Source of the DNA: Puccinia triticina | Lineage: Eukaryota; Basidiomycota; Pucciniomycetes; Pucciniales; Pucciniaceae | Direction: 5' to 3' | Length of the DNA stretch: 64,000 nucleotides | NCBI RefSeq assembly: GCF_026914185.1 | Contig: NC_070563.1 | Location: 6,655,001-6,719,000, forward strand | In this document: piece after piece, positions 34,623 to 46,900 of the stretch | How positions within the stretch are numbered: position 1 is the stretch's first letter | How the letters are laid out: each line of letters opens with the position of its first letter | Notes under the pieces: generated by a model | What the model was told of the DNA's origin: nothing | Database searches by the model: none | Seen by the model: only the letters and a program-made list of their open reading frames with translations | Program-made: the position numbers and the translations under genes

Positions 34623-36300
34623 CTCAGCAGCTTATCAAATTGCCCAAAAAGAAACCTTCGGCGTCTTTACGTGTTATGTTGTTTTGTTTTTCTATAAATT
34701 TTGGATCATTAATGTGAATCATGTAATAATTAAATTATCAGCTTCATCAAACTTCAAAGCCAAAAAAAATATGAATTTTACCCCTTGCTTACCTCCGGGG
34801 ATACTTTACCATAAATTTATGTTCCAGCCAAACCCCAGTTTTTTTATCCTATGTGCGCTCATGCCAACTTTAGTTAAGTTTACTTGTTGAATCTTGCTCC
34901 TCAAGGGCAGGTTCCCACCAAACCACAACACCTTGCAACAACTAAGCAAGCCTGATTTCAACAGGGTTTCAAAATCAGCAGCATTTGAACTGCGCCAATA
35001 TACATTGGGTGTATGCAATTTTGAATTGTGTAATACTCAAATCATCACATTGTAGAATCCTCAACGTCTAGACTGAAAGAAATAGGTACCATCTGAAAAT
35101 TCAAATTTGAAGAAATGATTCTAAAATGGTGCAATCAACTCATCTCCTATGCAGTTTAGAATTTCCATGATTTGTGTTGGTGATATTTTTCATTGGTCTC
35201 TGGACTGAATTCCCAGACCACCCAAGCTGTCCCCACTAACTCCATCTCTACCCTCAACCCATCTCCTTGATCTGAAATTACCTTTGCAACATCATGAGTT
35301 TTGGATTCTGGACTGTGAAGATGTGTAATACAGGATGAAGCAAAATAAATGGTAGGCAAAAAACAAAGTTGAGTATATGTAACACTCAAGTTCCAACCAA
35401 CAGTCCAGCTGCTCAAACCAAAATTCCCATCACTCCAACCAATGATCCAGCTGCTCCCACTAACAGTTCTGCCAGAACTGTTAGTGGAAGCAATCAGTAG
35501 CAGTCTACTAGCACTGGATAAATTCCCACCTCAGAACTTCTGCAGCTCCTCAGAAGCATATGCAACCAATAAAAACAGCCAACAAGAAAAAGTTAACCAC
35601 CTCAGCTGCAGCCAAGGCTACCATACTCAGGAATAATTCATCTAACTCATCTTAGGGTGATGGTGAGGCCCCAACTCACCAACCTGTTGACACTGAACCA
35701 GTGATTGGCCTGATCCTTGAAACATATTGCTTGATTGCTTCAGATCCACTTGCTGAGGCACTTGGCTTGAGTGCCAAATGCCAAGTGTAAATTTTGAGTG
35801 CTACACGTATTGATGTTGTTTTTCTACTGCTTGCTTGCTGTGTTGTCTACTTGCTTGGGTTATGGTCTATTTTTGATTTTATCTTATTTTATGTGTCACA
35901 GTCTCTTGAGACTTCTTAAGCTCCTTAATTGTTTGTCTACTTGTCCTAGATCCATCCCCTATCTCTTATTATCTCTTCCAGAAACCTGCTTATCTGTTTG
36001 TTCCTTCTTGACTGAAGCAAATTCTTGATGTACTCCCATAAGCATATAAATGCGTTTGTGCAGTACAATTGATGACAAGTACTGCATTTTGATGATTGTG
36101 ATTAAAATTCTGTTACTGAGACATTTTTAAACGCTTTGATTATCTATAAGCAAATCTATGTAAAAACGCAAGAACGGGGTGTAAGACTTTGAAATTGCAA
36201 AGTCTTTTTGTAAGGAAACTGTAAATGAATGGATTAGTTGGAGACTTGCGAACTGGGGGGTCAAAATGATAACACCAGGCTTCTCATGTACATAACCTTA
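34623..36300. other. non-coding region left of the composite transposon
   Basis: AT-rich. No gene recognised; low-complexity CAACAA/CTGCTC stretches near 35400-35600. Confidence 0.35.
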
Positions 36301-36578
36301 CACCACCGGTGCAGCTGGATATCAATCTGATGTCTTGGCGATATCATGGTGATGTCGCCAGCCCCCGCAAGATCAGACGTCCGAGTCGGGTCGCCACGAC
36401 AAAACGTCAGGCGAGCATCAAGCCTTGACATTGACAGAATAACATGGCATCTGTTGCGATTATCGCCCTGGCGATATCCGGGCAGACCATGACATCGCAG
36501 CGGCACTTTCTCAAACATTGGCCAACTAACATTGGGTCTGAATCTTTCCGCCCGGGATTGTATTTTATTTATCATTTA

Positions 36579-36739
36579 GGCCCCGTTTAGCTGCCACGTT
36601 ATACGTCATAAATGGTCAAATTTATGACGCGCGACCCCCGGGGGTTTCAAAGTTTTGGTGGCAACGGGGGGCAAACTTTGGGTCGCGGCGTCATAAATTC
36701 AACAATTTATGACATATAACGCGGCAGCCAAACGGGGCC
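36579..36739. mobile_element. Tourist-like MITE
   Basis: 161 bp. Termini GGCCCCGTTTAGCTGCC and GGCAGCCAAACGGGGCC, extending to about 35 bp with few mismatches, flanked by TTA on both sides. The GGCCCCGTTTGG end and TWA duplication mark PIF/Harbinger-type elements. Lies in the left subterminal flank of the composite transposon. Confidence 0.85.
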
Positions 36740-36956
36740 TTATATCCGTTTTTAATGGTTTCATTACAGTATACTTATCTCACAGTAGAAAAGGGAAGTT
36801 GGATAATATGACTTGTAGCTGGGAGATGCAGTAAAGACAAAACCTAATAACAATTTCTGGAGAGAGGCTGAGATCTTGATCAATGCTTGATGCACCTTTG
36901 GGAAACAATAATCCAAACAACACATGAGATACATCAAAAACAGAAGGAAAATTTTA

Positions 36957-37996
36957 TCAGGTGGATTCATTGTACGCAATCAGTTCCTGTATCTCTTGTT
37001 CAGTTGGAAGTAGATCGACATCATCCAGCAGGGATTCAAATTGTGTTTGTCCGGAACCAAATAGCGCATGGTCCTTTTCTAAGATACATTGCCCCCATCT
37101 GAAAGCACACCAGTGTCAGTTGAGATCAAAACAACGTACAACACACACTACACTTACGCGACTCGATAATTTGGTGTTTTTTTTTGCAAGGAGATCAAGA
37201 AATTATCCACTGGAGTCCAGGGGTTTTTTTTCTTCTTGGTCCCTGCCGTCTCCATGTAGTATTTGGCAAATGCCAACCGAATATATGCAAAGCGAGCCCG
37301 GGCGGTCGCATCTGTTCCCGCAACTATTTTTTCATAGTTGAGTGATTGGCCTTTTGGAGAGAACACCTTATGAATCTGGCGATGCAAATGCCAAAAATCA
37401 CAGCCAGTCAGAAGATCTCAACTGTAACCCACTAAAAAGAGTAGAGAAGAACAATGCACCTGAAAGACAAGCCCGTGGATACTTGGTACAGGCCCCACAA
37501 CTAGACTCGAGCTGGTTTCAATGATGTTAAACACAAGCTGAAAATGATACCCAATCGAAATTGAGCTATAATTGGTATGGATGTATAATATTCGGAAGCA
37601 CTTACAGCATCGCGAAAACTCTGGTGCTCATACCTGGCCAACTTTTTTACCAAAGAGAAAACCTTCTTGTCTGAATCCTCATTGTCTCCAAACCCAGCTG
37701 GAAGGTATTCCTCTTTAAATTTGGCGCTGGACTGCAAGACAAAATTCTAAATCCAAGGCAGATTAGCAAGTTAGATCCATCCAGTCTACAAAAAGATGAG
37801 ATTTGCATATTCTACTGAGTAAAAAAGACTTACAGAACATAGAACAAAAATAGAATCACAAATTTCATGGCCAGATGGATCACTGAAGGCACTGTAGGCA
37901 ATAAGGTTGCATTTGTAGATTGTTTCGTGAATAAAATCCTTGATCTTATTCTTGAGTACCTCGGATGGTTGCCAGTGATCAATTTCCTCTTCTTGA
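36957..37996 (-). pseudogene. unrecognised companion gene, 3' part
   Basis: Continuation of the gene that starts at 39866. Exons read TQEEEIDHWQPSEVLKNKI and KCNLIAYSAFSDPSGHEI (to 37834), NFVLQSSAKFKEEYLPAGF (from 37746), an exon near 37520, IHKVFSPKGQSLNYEKI and FAYIRLAFAKYYMETAGTK (about 37380-37155), and a last exon WGQCILEKDHALFG...ELIAYNEST ending 36957. Splice sites are GT-AG where checked. I recognise no domain; the product is helical, charged and without a signal peptide or membrane segment. Interrupted at 37997 by the hAT-like element. Confidence 0.55.
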
Positions 37997-38003
37997 GTTG
38001 AAG

Positions 38004-39123
38004 CAAGACCACACATATTTCGCTACATGTAGCTCTGTAGCTTTGAAATTTAGCGAAATTGAGTGCCACTAAACTAAAGCTACATTGTAGCTACCCTCGC
38101 GCTGCAATTACAGCTACGGGGAGGCCACTCAATTTTTTTTATTTTTTTAATTGCTAGATGGTGGCGCCTATTAGCGCCCAAACCGCTACACTTCAGCTGT
38201 TCTTAGCGCGCTAAGCGCTAACTTAACGTGTAATTTATAAGCATGATCCGCTAACTTAGCGGCTACGTTGGCAGGGAGCGGACAAGATAAAAAAAAAGGT
38301 AAGACAGCCTGGAAATTTTGAATTCTAATATTGAGCGAGTGAGATTGGATTGAACAAGTGACATGAGGTGAGATCAAGAGAGAAGAAAATTTGGTACTTG
38401 TATTTAAATTGGGAAGAGACACTATTTCTCTGGATCTCCAACATGTGTAATCTTATTGGCTTTTTTTTGTTGATAAGGTTGCCAACATGCGTAGCAAATT
38501 TTGCATTAGCTTCAGCTGTGTCAAGAACAATCTGGCAATTGGTGAAATTGCCCCCGGCCTTCACCCCTTTTTGCAACCAGATGTGGCTGCTGACGCATCG
38601 CTCAATGGTCGCTGCACATAGGGCACTCCTACTGGTTCCACACACATCAGCCGCTGCTGAGAACAATGAAAAAAAACAAGCTGAGAACATAAGAGTTCTG
38701 CCAGTAATTAGCAAGCGTTTGATTTGGTGCTGGCAAAGCTGGCCAGAAATGTGCAAGAGTGGTTGTTGTATCATTCTTTTAAATGCGCATTTGAAATGGT
38801 AGCGTGCTGCGCTAGGTTTGCACTGCAGTGGATCAACCGCTACTGCAAATGTGTAATAGATTGCCCACTAATTTGAACGCAGTAGAATTTTTAGCGCCTC
38901 AAAAAGCTACAATGCTAAATTACAATTTTTTAGCGTTAGCAAGGGCCAATCGGCTAAGCTACAAAGGGGGGCTGGCGAGTGTAGCGGGAAGAGCGCTACG
39001 TTAGCGCTAGAATTAGCGTTTTTCAGCTACAGCTAACGCTAACAGCAAAAACTGTTAGCGGGAAACCGCTAAGCTACACTTGTAGTGGCACTAATGTAAT
39101 TTAGTGTAATATGTGCGGTCTTG
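38004..39123. mobile_element. TTAGCG-rich hAT-like element inserted in an exon
   Basis: 1120 bp. Termini CAAGACCACACATATT and AATATGTGCGGTCTTG are inverted (one mismatch); GTTGAAG stands on both sides (37997-38003, 39124-39130). Further inward AGTGCCACTA is also inverted. Both ends are rich in TTAGCG/CGCTAA words like the element at 9254-9713. The middle holds a hAT C-terminal fragment. Confidence 0.8.
38420..38774 (-). pseudogene. hAT transposase C-terminal fragment
   Basis: Minus-strand frame with FSAAADVCGTSRSALCAATI, then ERCVSSHIWLQKGVKAGG and FTNCQ. This resembles the end of hAT transposases just after the SASSxxxERxFS dimerisation motif, which is disrupted here (MFSACFFSLFSAAAD). Supports the hAT assignment of the surrounding element. 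Confidence 0.55.
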
Positions 39124-39130
39124 GTTGAAG

Positions 39131-39866
39131 TAGGGTTGATCAATGTTGGAGTGATTTGGTGGCCTCGTGACTTGTGCTCACAAATGTTGTAGATGATTGC
39201 AGCACGCTGACTGGCCTCATTCATCTAACAAAAAAGTTGAATGTAACAAAGTGGTTGGTTAGTTTGAATAGAACAAAGCATTATGGGTCCAAATAATGAT
39301 CATGGGAAGCAAACTGACATCTAAGATTTGATCAGCAAGATCTTGAGTGTCCGAATTCAAGTTGAAGATAGATTTGATAGTGTCAATATCAGCAACCTCG
39401 GCACGCTTCTCTTTAATGATTTCAGTCCGTCTTTCTCGCAGATCAGCATTTTCTTTGCCCTGCTGATTCAAATCTTCTGGAAGCTCATCTTTGTCCTCCG
39501 ATCCAGGTGAACAATTGCGCGTATGATCAATCTCATCTTGATGGTTGGTTCGTCGTTGTTGATCCACATGCTGCTCAGTTCTCAAGTGAGGGGGGACTGT
39601 CTATATAATATCAACATCGTTCTTCTCATAAAAGGGAAGCAGCCAAAAGGATACACACGTAAAGTTTGTACCGTAGTTGATGGTGATGAGGTTGCTTGGC
39701 TAGTTGATGCTGATGAGGTTTTCTTGCTTGCTTGTTTAGCCGCCGAGGATGTCCCCAGAGGTGCGCGAGAGAATCTTCCAGATGGGGGAGGCATAAGGCC
39801 TTCATTCGGATCAGGATTTGGAGAATCTGGAACTCGCGGGCGTGGTTTGTTTCTGCGTGGCGCCAT
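39131..39866 (-). pseudogene. unrecognised companion gene, 5' part
   Basis: Exon 1 (39866-39672) starts MAPRRNKPRPRVPDSPNPD and is basic, Pro/Ser-rich, nuclear-signal-like. Exon 2 (39600-39319) is charged and coiled-coil-like (ELPEDLNQQGKENADLRERR, EIIKEKRAEVADI). Exon 3 starts at 39224 (MNEASQRAAIIYNICEHKSR) and runs into the insertion at 39130. All phases are zero. Removing the 1120-bp element plus one GTTGAAG restores ...LINPTS-TQEEEIDHW in frame. An in-frame Met 11 codons upstream (39899) is an alternative start. Divergent from the Plavaka transposase, so the two may share a promoter and a transposon. Confidence 0.55.
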
Positions 39867-40188
39867 GCTTGGGGTTGGGTTGAAGAGAATTGACAGCAAG
39901 TGAACTTGACGTCATTGGTTGCAATCACTCAGCTCAGACTGCGAACCCAGTGACAGGTCTGGTGGAATTTCCCAACCTCATCTCTGGTTTGTGGCCAAGT
40001 CAACAGTGCAAGACAAAACAACGACTCAGCCAATCCAAAAAAAGACAACAACAGTGTTTCATCAATTCCAACGGCAAATAAAATTCCAGCATGCTTCAAG
40101 AAGGTATGATTTTTTAGTGTTTTTTTGGGTGAGAAAAAACCACTGATTAATTGATTTTGTCTTTAACTAATCTGGACAGTCTTTTGAG
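39867..40188. promoter_or_regulatory. divergent promoter spacer between companion gene and transposase
   Basis: About 320 bp between two outward-facing genes. It may include a short first exon of the transposase and an intron ending at 40188. No motif assigned. Confidence 0.4.
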
Positions 40189-40864
40189 AATATTGGACGG
40201 ACGGTATCCTCAAGTACGTATGTAACTACTGCGGTACCGGAAGGGAAATGGCGGAGGGTTACCAAAAAAGGCATCTTGAATCTATGCGGGAATTTGCCGG
40301 GGCTCGTATCAAAATTGAAACATTATCCAGTCAAAACCTAGAGCCCAACACAGAAGCACTGGCCGGCCCCGCTGTAGGACACATGAATGAAGGCCCCGCC
40401 GCAGGACACATGAATGACGGCCCCGCCGCAGGACACATGAATGACGGCCCCACCATAGGACACATGAATGATGATGTTGAAATGCAGCCTTCCAAAGTCA
40501 TACCTGCCGTTGGAATTGCAGAGAACAATATTGAAATGCTGGCAACCGCGTATGGCGAAACTGGAACACCCAAAGAGACTGCTGGCCCCTTGGATGATGA
40601 GTTGAAGGCCTCAAGGCAACTTGCCAACGACCTGCAAGCTTTGAAGGCCCTTCGTGACACTACCTCTTGTCCAATTTTGCCCTCCCCAGACACCGACCTG
40701 ACCAAGGGACCCCAAGATCTTTGGGAAGACCTTATGCATGGCAAGTTAAATCAACTTCAGAGCAATCTTGATGAGGATGAGCTTGATGATCCAAATCATC
40801 CATCACATTTACCAAATGCGCCAGAAGAAGTTCTCCATCCAACCCCGGAAAACTTCTGGTTCCC
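40189..40864 (+). pseudogene. Plavaka-type transposase, 5' exon
   Basis: Reads YWTDGILKYVCNYCGTG and EGYQKRHLESMRE, a Cys2-His zinc-finger-like start as in Plavaka proteins. Next come four tandem repeats of GPAAGHMND (about 40366-40470), an acidic linker (LQSNLDEDELDDPNHPSHLP) and the conserved PENFWFP. The frame is broken at 40864 by the gypsy LTR, after TTCCC. Joined to 49358 it continues FPFKSKEELIGSLLIGYTHN, which is the family sequence at this place. The true first exon upstream is not identified. Confidence 0.75.
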
Positions 40865-41876
40865 TGTCAGCGGCGGCGATACCAAGTCTACCATCTTCTA
40901 GCTACGCAGGCTGCAAGTTTAGGAGCTATAGTTATAGCGGAAGGATAATGAGCACGGATTCAGAGGGTAGAATACCGGCAATTTTAAAGAAAGAATTATA
41001 TTTAAGCACGGAGGGGCTTAACTCAAAGAGTTAAGGGTATTTAAGTGCCCTCCGTAACTTTTCAGGGCCTGTAAGACAGGGGTGGTGGAATGCCTGAAGC
41101 AGCGGGGGCCTGGAATTCAGGTTTGGTTCGCTGGGATACCCCGGTAGAAGCCTTCAGAGGAAGGATTTCTATGAGAAAGGAACTAAGGAGACTCACTGGT
41201 TGGAAAGTAATACTTTCACCTACAGGGAGTCCGGACTGAGTTTCCTAGGAGAGAACCGCGAGCACTTCGTAGAGTAGCGCTAGGGAAGTTTTCTTTTCAA
41301 ACTTCAAAGGAATTGGACAACGGAGCAGAGAATCTTTTGGTTGAAGGTGTGTTCGAGGGAAAGCGCTCTGGTCAATGTCAGGGTGGATGAAGATTCTGCC
41401 CCTTCTTTAGCGGAGGAGATTTGTTCTTTATATAGCTTTCTCTCTGGATCTTACTTCACCATAGAGATCCAAGTATCTAGAGCTAATCCGCTATTTTTTG
41501 CGGGGGCTCATCTTTTGGTCATAACTTCTCGTCACGAAGATGAGCCCCTCTCTGACAGAGGCTAAGATGAGCGCTTTATGTTACCGCAACTCTATTTGCA
41601 ATGTTTTGCTCATGTCTGCGCGGTCATAGTCGCATGTCTTCAGTCGCAAGTATGGCAGCTTTCTGTGCGATAATAGTCGCAGACGTTTCTTTTGGTCTTT
41701 TTATGGATTCTTTGTATTCAGCGCCTCCTTGTTACTCTCTTGGTCTAAGGAGGCGCCTTTTTTCTTTTTTATTTATTTATTTTTCTATTTTATACTTAGA
41801 TTTTTTGTATACTTCAAGTGAAGCTTTTTTCTTGTTTTTATTGTTCAGCTAGCTCTGATACAGTAGCTGGCTGACA
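40865..41876 (-). repeat. 3' LTR of the gypsy element
   Basis: 1012 bp; nearly identical to 48340-49352. Differences include AAGTCT/AAGACT, ACCATC/ACCGTC, GCAAGT/GCAACT, TATAGT/TATATT, GATTTG/GATTCG and a one-base T-run indel. Confidence 0.95.
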
Positions 41877-41927
41877 TTCGCCACCACAAAAGATAAGTCC
41901 CCCTTTTCTTGAACGAGAGTGGGGATC

Positions 41928-43085
41928 TTATGTAGTTCTTTTAGACGCTCTATAGTTTCTTAATAGAATAGGTCCATCGGGAATATTATTCTCCGGGAGC
42001 CATTCGTCTTTATCAGCCAAAAGCCCTTTGTACCTTACGAGGTAAAGACGCGTATCCTTTCCATTCAGCCGGGCTTTCTTATCTTTAAGAATTTTGGAGA
42101 CTTTAAGATGAGAGGCGGAAGGTTCTTCTTCCACAGGTACTGGGACTGGTAGATGGTGATCTTCTCCCGTACGAATTTTAAAATGCTTAACTAAACTCAC
42201 CGGAAATACTGGGTGTTTCCTAGAAAGCTCTTCACTTAAAACTACTTCTACCGCGTTTTTGCCGTGCAATCTAATTATAGGAAAAGGTCCGGCAAATGCT
42301 GGTTTAAGTTTCTTATTTCCTCCTAGGTTATTGAAATTAACCGTAGAAAGCATAACCAAATCGCCTATTTTAAAGTCTGGTTCTTTATGGGATTGATCCC
42401 ATCTTTGTTTATTATATGCCACTGCCTCCTCGACACACTGAGCCGCATGTTTTGTAGTAATATCAAGCATTGCTTTGAAATCTACTGCAGTAGGGTGCGC
42501 CTGCGGCAACGAGCTGTTTATAGCTGCTACTGGCATCCTTGGAACCCAACCTCTCTCAAGAACAAAGGGAATTTCTTTCGTAGAAGAATGTCTACGGCTG
42601 TTGTATGCTATTTCTAGGGCAGGTAGAAGATTGACCCAATCGTGCGTATATCCGTCGTGGTTCTTAAACTCTAGTCCGAAAGCGCAGAAGCGTCGCAACA
42701 TATCTTCGAGCGTTTGTATCATTCTCTCAGCCAACCCGTCTGTTTGCGGATGGTAAGCTGTAGAAAAGGCTAGCTTAGTGCCTAGCATATTGTGGAGGTT
42801 TCTCCAAAACTCAGAAGTAAATTTAGGGTCGCGATCACTGATGATTATGCAAGGTATTCCTACATCTGACAAAATCCTATTCCAAAAGGTCATAGCAACT
42901 TCCATCGCAGTGTCGTCTTTATGGTTGGGAATGAAGCGGGCTCTTTTAGAGAACCTGTCTACTATGACTATAACGGAGTTATAAGAATATGGTCCTCCTG
43001 GAGGGAGTCCAGTGACGAAGTCCATGTTGATAATCTCCCACCTTGCTCTAGGTTCTAACTTCTTCAATAGTTTGTAGCAAACCAA
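41928..43085 (-). pseudogene. gypsy integrase core and chromodomain
   Basis: About 385 codons open. [16 protein letters not shown] and [20 protein letters not shown] give the two Asp and the Glu of the D,D-35-E integrase core; [13 protein letters not shown] lies between. [13 protein letters not shown] and [13 protein letters not shown] are the GPY/F-type C-terminal module. The end, [14 protein letters not shown] and [20 protein letters not shown], is a chromodomain, as in chromoviruses that target modified chromatin. It is out of frame with the upstream pol because of an apparent 7-nt insertion near 43050. No start codon of its own is expected. Confidence 0.9.
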
Positions 43086-43962
43086 ATCTTTTGCCTGTCA
43101 ATTTATTTGATGTCTGACAGGTTCGGCAGCTGGAGACAAATTCCTTAGTGTCCTTCTTCCATTCCGCCCACCAGGCTGTCTGGCCGACCCTTTCTATAGT
43201 TCTTTCTAAAGCAAAGTGTCCCGAACTGACGCCATCATGACATCCAGCTAGAATGTTGTCAATCTGGTTTTTATCCTGTAGAACAATGACACTGGAATGT
43301 CGGTGGCGGTAGTATATTATTCCATCTAAAAGGGTAAGTTTTCCCTGTGTATAGGGCTGAAGTAAATACGGAGGCAAGCTTGCTATAAGCTCAGGGGAGC
43401 TATTCTCGTTATCTAGGATGCTCATGAGCTTTACTAGATCAGGATTCTTTTCATAACTAAGACAAACAAGGTCAAAGAAAGCCTCATCTATGTCACACAC
43501 ATGTATTCCTAGTATTGGAAAGACATCTTTGTCTTCTGGGTCGTACGCTGGGTTATTGGGTGTATTGGGCAGAGCCCATCTGCTAAGGCCATCAGCATTT
43601 AAGTGTTTTGCTCCGGCCCTGTGAAGGATGGTCATATGTCCGCGGTAGAGTTGTATTGCTATCTGCCATTGTAACATATGACGATTGGGTGTTTTCATGT
43701 TCATCAGGGTTTTTACTGCTGTACAGTCCGTTTTCACTACTACATTGCATCCTTCTAAGTAGTAATGCAGCTTCTCTAGTGCCCAGACCAAGCAAAGTCA
43801 CTCCATCTGACTAGCGCCGTACCTTTTCTCTGTCTTCCTTACTTGCCTAGATATGAATAGAATGGGTTTTTCAGTTGGAATTCCTTCTATCACAAATTCT
43901 TGATGCAAAGCCGCTCCTATCCCTTCAAAGCAAGCGTCAATATATAATATAAAAGGGAGATT
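43048..43962 (-). pseudogene. gypsy RNase H and integrase zinc-binding region
   Basis: Follows Gag-Pol after a TAA at 43963-43965: [40 protein letters not shown], a TGA at 43798-43800, then [29 protein letters not shown] and [10 protein letters not shown], all of RNase [16 protein letters not shown] and SSCRTCQ form the HHCC zinc site of integrase. Ends at the frameshift ([10 protein letters not shown], where the family has LLQTIEEP). The two stops are not preceded by T and differ from the TTGA stops in the DNA transposons. Confidence 0.9.
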
Positions 43963-46900
43963 TTAATCTGGTTGGGCTAAAACTGGTGCTGTTGTCATTA
44001 ATTCTCTCAGCAGTGCGTAGGCTTCTACCCGGGTGTGAGTCATTTTGAATATAATATCTTTACTACACAATTCATATAGGCATTTAGTTACCTTAGCAAA
44101 GCGCGGTATATTTTGTCGGTAATAACTACAGAAGCCCAAGAAGGATTGAATTTCCGTGATAGTCTGAGGCATGGATTTCAGGAGGACTGCCGCTACTCTA
44201 TTTTGATCTATAGCTAAGGAAAGACCTGATACTATATGCCCTAGCGCTTTTAACTCGGCAAATCCAAAGTTACATTTTTTGATGCATAAATTTAGACCAG
44301 CTTCCGCTATGCGCTGTAGTATAACACTCAGTTTTCCTATATGGTCCTCCCATGTTTTAGAGAATAATATGACATCATCTATATAAACCATCAGCCATCC
44401 TTTGCGAATAAATTCTCCCAGTATGCTATCCATCATCCGCTGAAAGTGAGACGGAGCGTTCTTGATGCCGAAGGGCATTCGCAGGTATTCATAGACACCT
44501 AAGTGACAGATAATCCTCATATATTGGCGGCTACTTGCTTCAATAGGTATCTGGTGAAACCCTTTCAGGACATCCATAGTAGTGATGTATTTAGCCTGAG
44601 CCAAATTATTGAGCGAGTGATCTATCCGCGGTATGGGGTAGTAATCAGCTTTAGTATAGTTATTTAGGGCTCTAAAGTCACCCACCATACGTGATTTCTC
44701 ATTATGCCAAGCTATAAGGACAGGCGTCGTGATATTTACTTGTTTGTTATGTCCCACCTTTCTAATGACTCCTAGGAGGAGGAGTTCTCCTATATGCGTT
44801 TCTAATGCTTCTCTTGACTTAGGACTCGAGGGGTACGGAGCTCTTTGCAGAATGGGAGGGTACGGTGGTTGACAAGTTAGCTCTAGTTTGATGTTGTGCC
44901 CTTTGACATCACCTATTGGGTGTTCACTAGTACAGAAGGCATCTCGGTGTTTATGACAGGTCTCTAGAATTTCTAATTGTTGTTTTTCCGTAAGGCTCTT
45001 GTTGACAGCCGCTTGAGATAAGTATTCGGATCTGAATTGTTCTTCTGCCTTGGAAGGCTTGATATTTTCAGAAGAGCTGGGCGTAATGTTACATATCTGG
45101 AACTTTCTTTTAGTATCTCCTCCTATGGTGAAGAAACGGCCTCTGCTCTGAAAGATATCAAACCCATACATACAAAAGGCGTCATTGCCTAATATCAGGT
45201 AATCACATAGCTCGTCTTGAAGGACTACGAATTCAAGATCTAGTCTGAGGGATCCTTTGGAGTGAGGAAATATTAATGGGATCTGTATTACTCCTAGAGG
45301 TTTCATGGTTGAATTACAACTACTGAATTTGGCTCTCGGTGTAGGTAGTAGAACTTCTTTCCATTCAGGATACATGGAGTTTAAAAATGTCGCGCTGACG
45401 CATGAGCAGAAGGCTCCTATATCCAATAATATTTTAAGCTCTTGTCCGTTAAACAGCGCAGTAGTGTAGCTGGTTTGACCCAGTGTGTAACTCATACCTG
45501 GCGCGGGTTTATTTGTAAATAATTTAGCTTGCGACATGTGTCCTACGGGCATAGAAACGTCCCATTTCTGAGGTAGACACGAGTCGCCGTGAATGGATTT
45601 AATATTAATGTCATCTCCCATGTCTGCTTGTATCACCATGGTACCTGCTTCTCTTTCCTCAGGCTCTGTGCGGATTATATCAAACAAGGATTCCTTATCT
45701 GATTCTTCCTCGGAATCATATGAGATATTGTTAATTTTCTTCCAAGGGTTTGGGCATTCAGGTCGCCGGTGTCCTTTTTCTCCACAGTTATAACATTCAA
45801 TGGAAATATTCCTTTTAGGGACTTCTGTGGAGACATTCTTGGGCGTGGTCTCTTTGAGAGCACTATCAGAAACTACTGGCGGTTCTTTATACTTCTTTTG
45901 TAACCCCGTATGTTCTACTATTTCTTCCATAACCCCTATAAGTTTAGTAAGATTAATATCTAGGTTATGGATACGGCAACGCACCGCATGTTCCATGGAG
46001 CCCCTACATTGGTTCAGTATTTTCTCATTTATTGTTAATCTAGAGGCATTGCGGTCAATACAGAGGATTCTTTTCTTTTGCGTTAAGCACCATTTATGAG
46101 CTTGGTGTTTAGCAGCATCAAAATAGTCAGTTTCAAAGGCCTTGCGCATTCTGTTTTCCCATATGCGCGTGCCAAATTGCTCATGTATGAGCTCCTTCCA
46201 CTCTTTCCAAGATATATCTCCTTCTGATTCGTTGACATTAACAAACCAATCCAGCGCTACCCCTTCGAGTAGGCGCGGTAGTCTGCTGATAACTACGAGT
46301 TCATCTGCTTTATATGATTTGAGGATGTGATCTATGTATTTCATAAAGTTTACATGATCATATTCCCCTTCTCTGCTAAACTTCGGCCAATATTTGATTG
46401 GAGGAAGTAGTTTATTAAGAATAGTCATGTCGGGGATTCCCATAGAAGGACTCTTAGTGAAGTCTGGTCTGTGCGTCTCTGGTTTGCTATCTTTTGGGGA
46501 AGAATTCATAAAAGGGTTATTGAACCTAGGCTCTTCATGTTCTGTACTTCGGCTGGCATCAGGTTTTGCCGTTGGAGTAGCTCTTGGTACTCGAAGATGA
46601 GGAGGTTCATCTTTTCCTTTAGGAGCATAGTTAGTCTGTATTAACTGGTCAATTTTCGCCGAGTTTATATTGCTCCTGTTAATCAATTCATTGACCGCGC
46701 TAATTAGATTAAGTTGGATGCTTGACTCTTGTTCCGCTCTCAGCTTATATTCACAAAGGAAAGCTTCCAGATCAGACGCGGTAGTTGCTTTAGTTGACTG
46801 TTTTTCTAAGTTACTAAGCCTTTCTGATACTTCTTCCACGGCGATTTCAATTGCTTTGGAATTATTCTCGGTGTTACTTAATTTTTTATTGATGTCTAGC

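Noticed and set aside
34750..36240. Possible LINE or hAT remains
   Set aside because: Only low-complexity similarity; no domain could be read in any frame.
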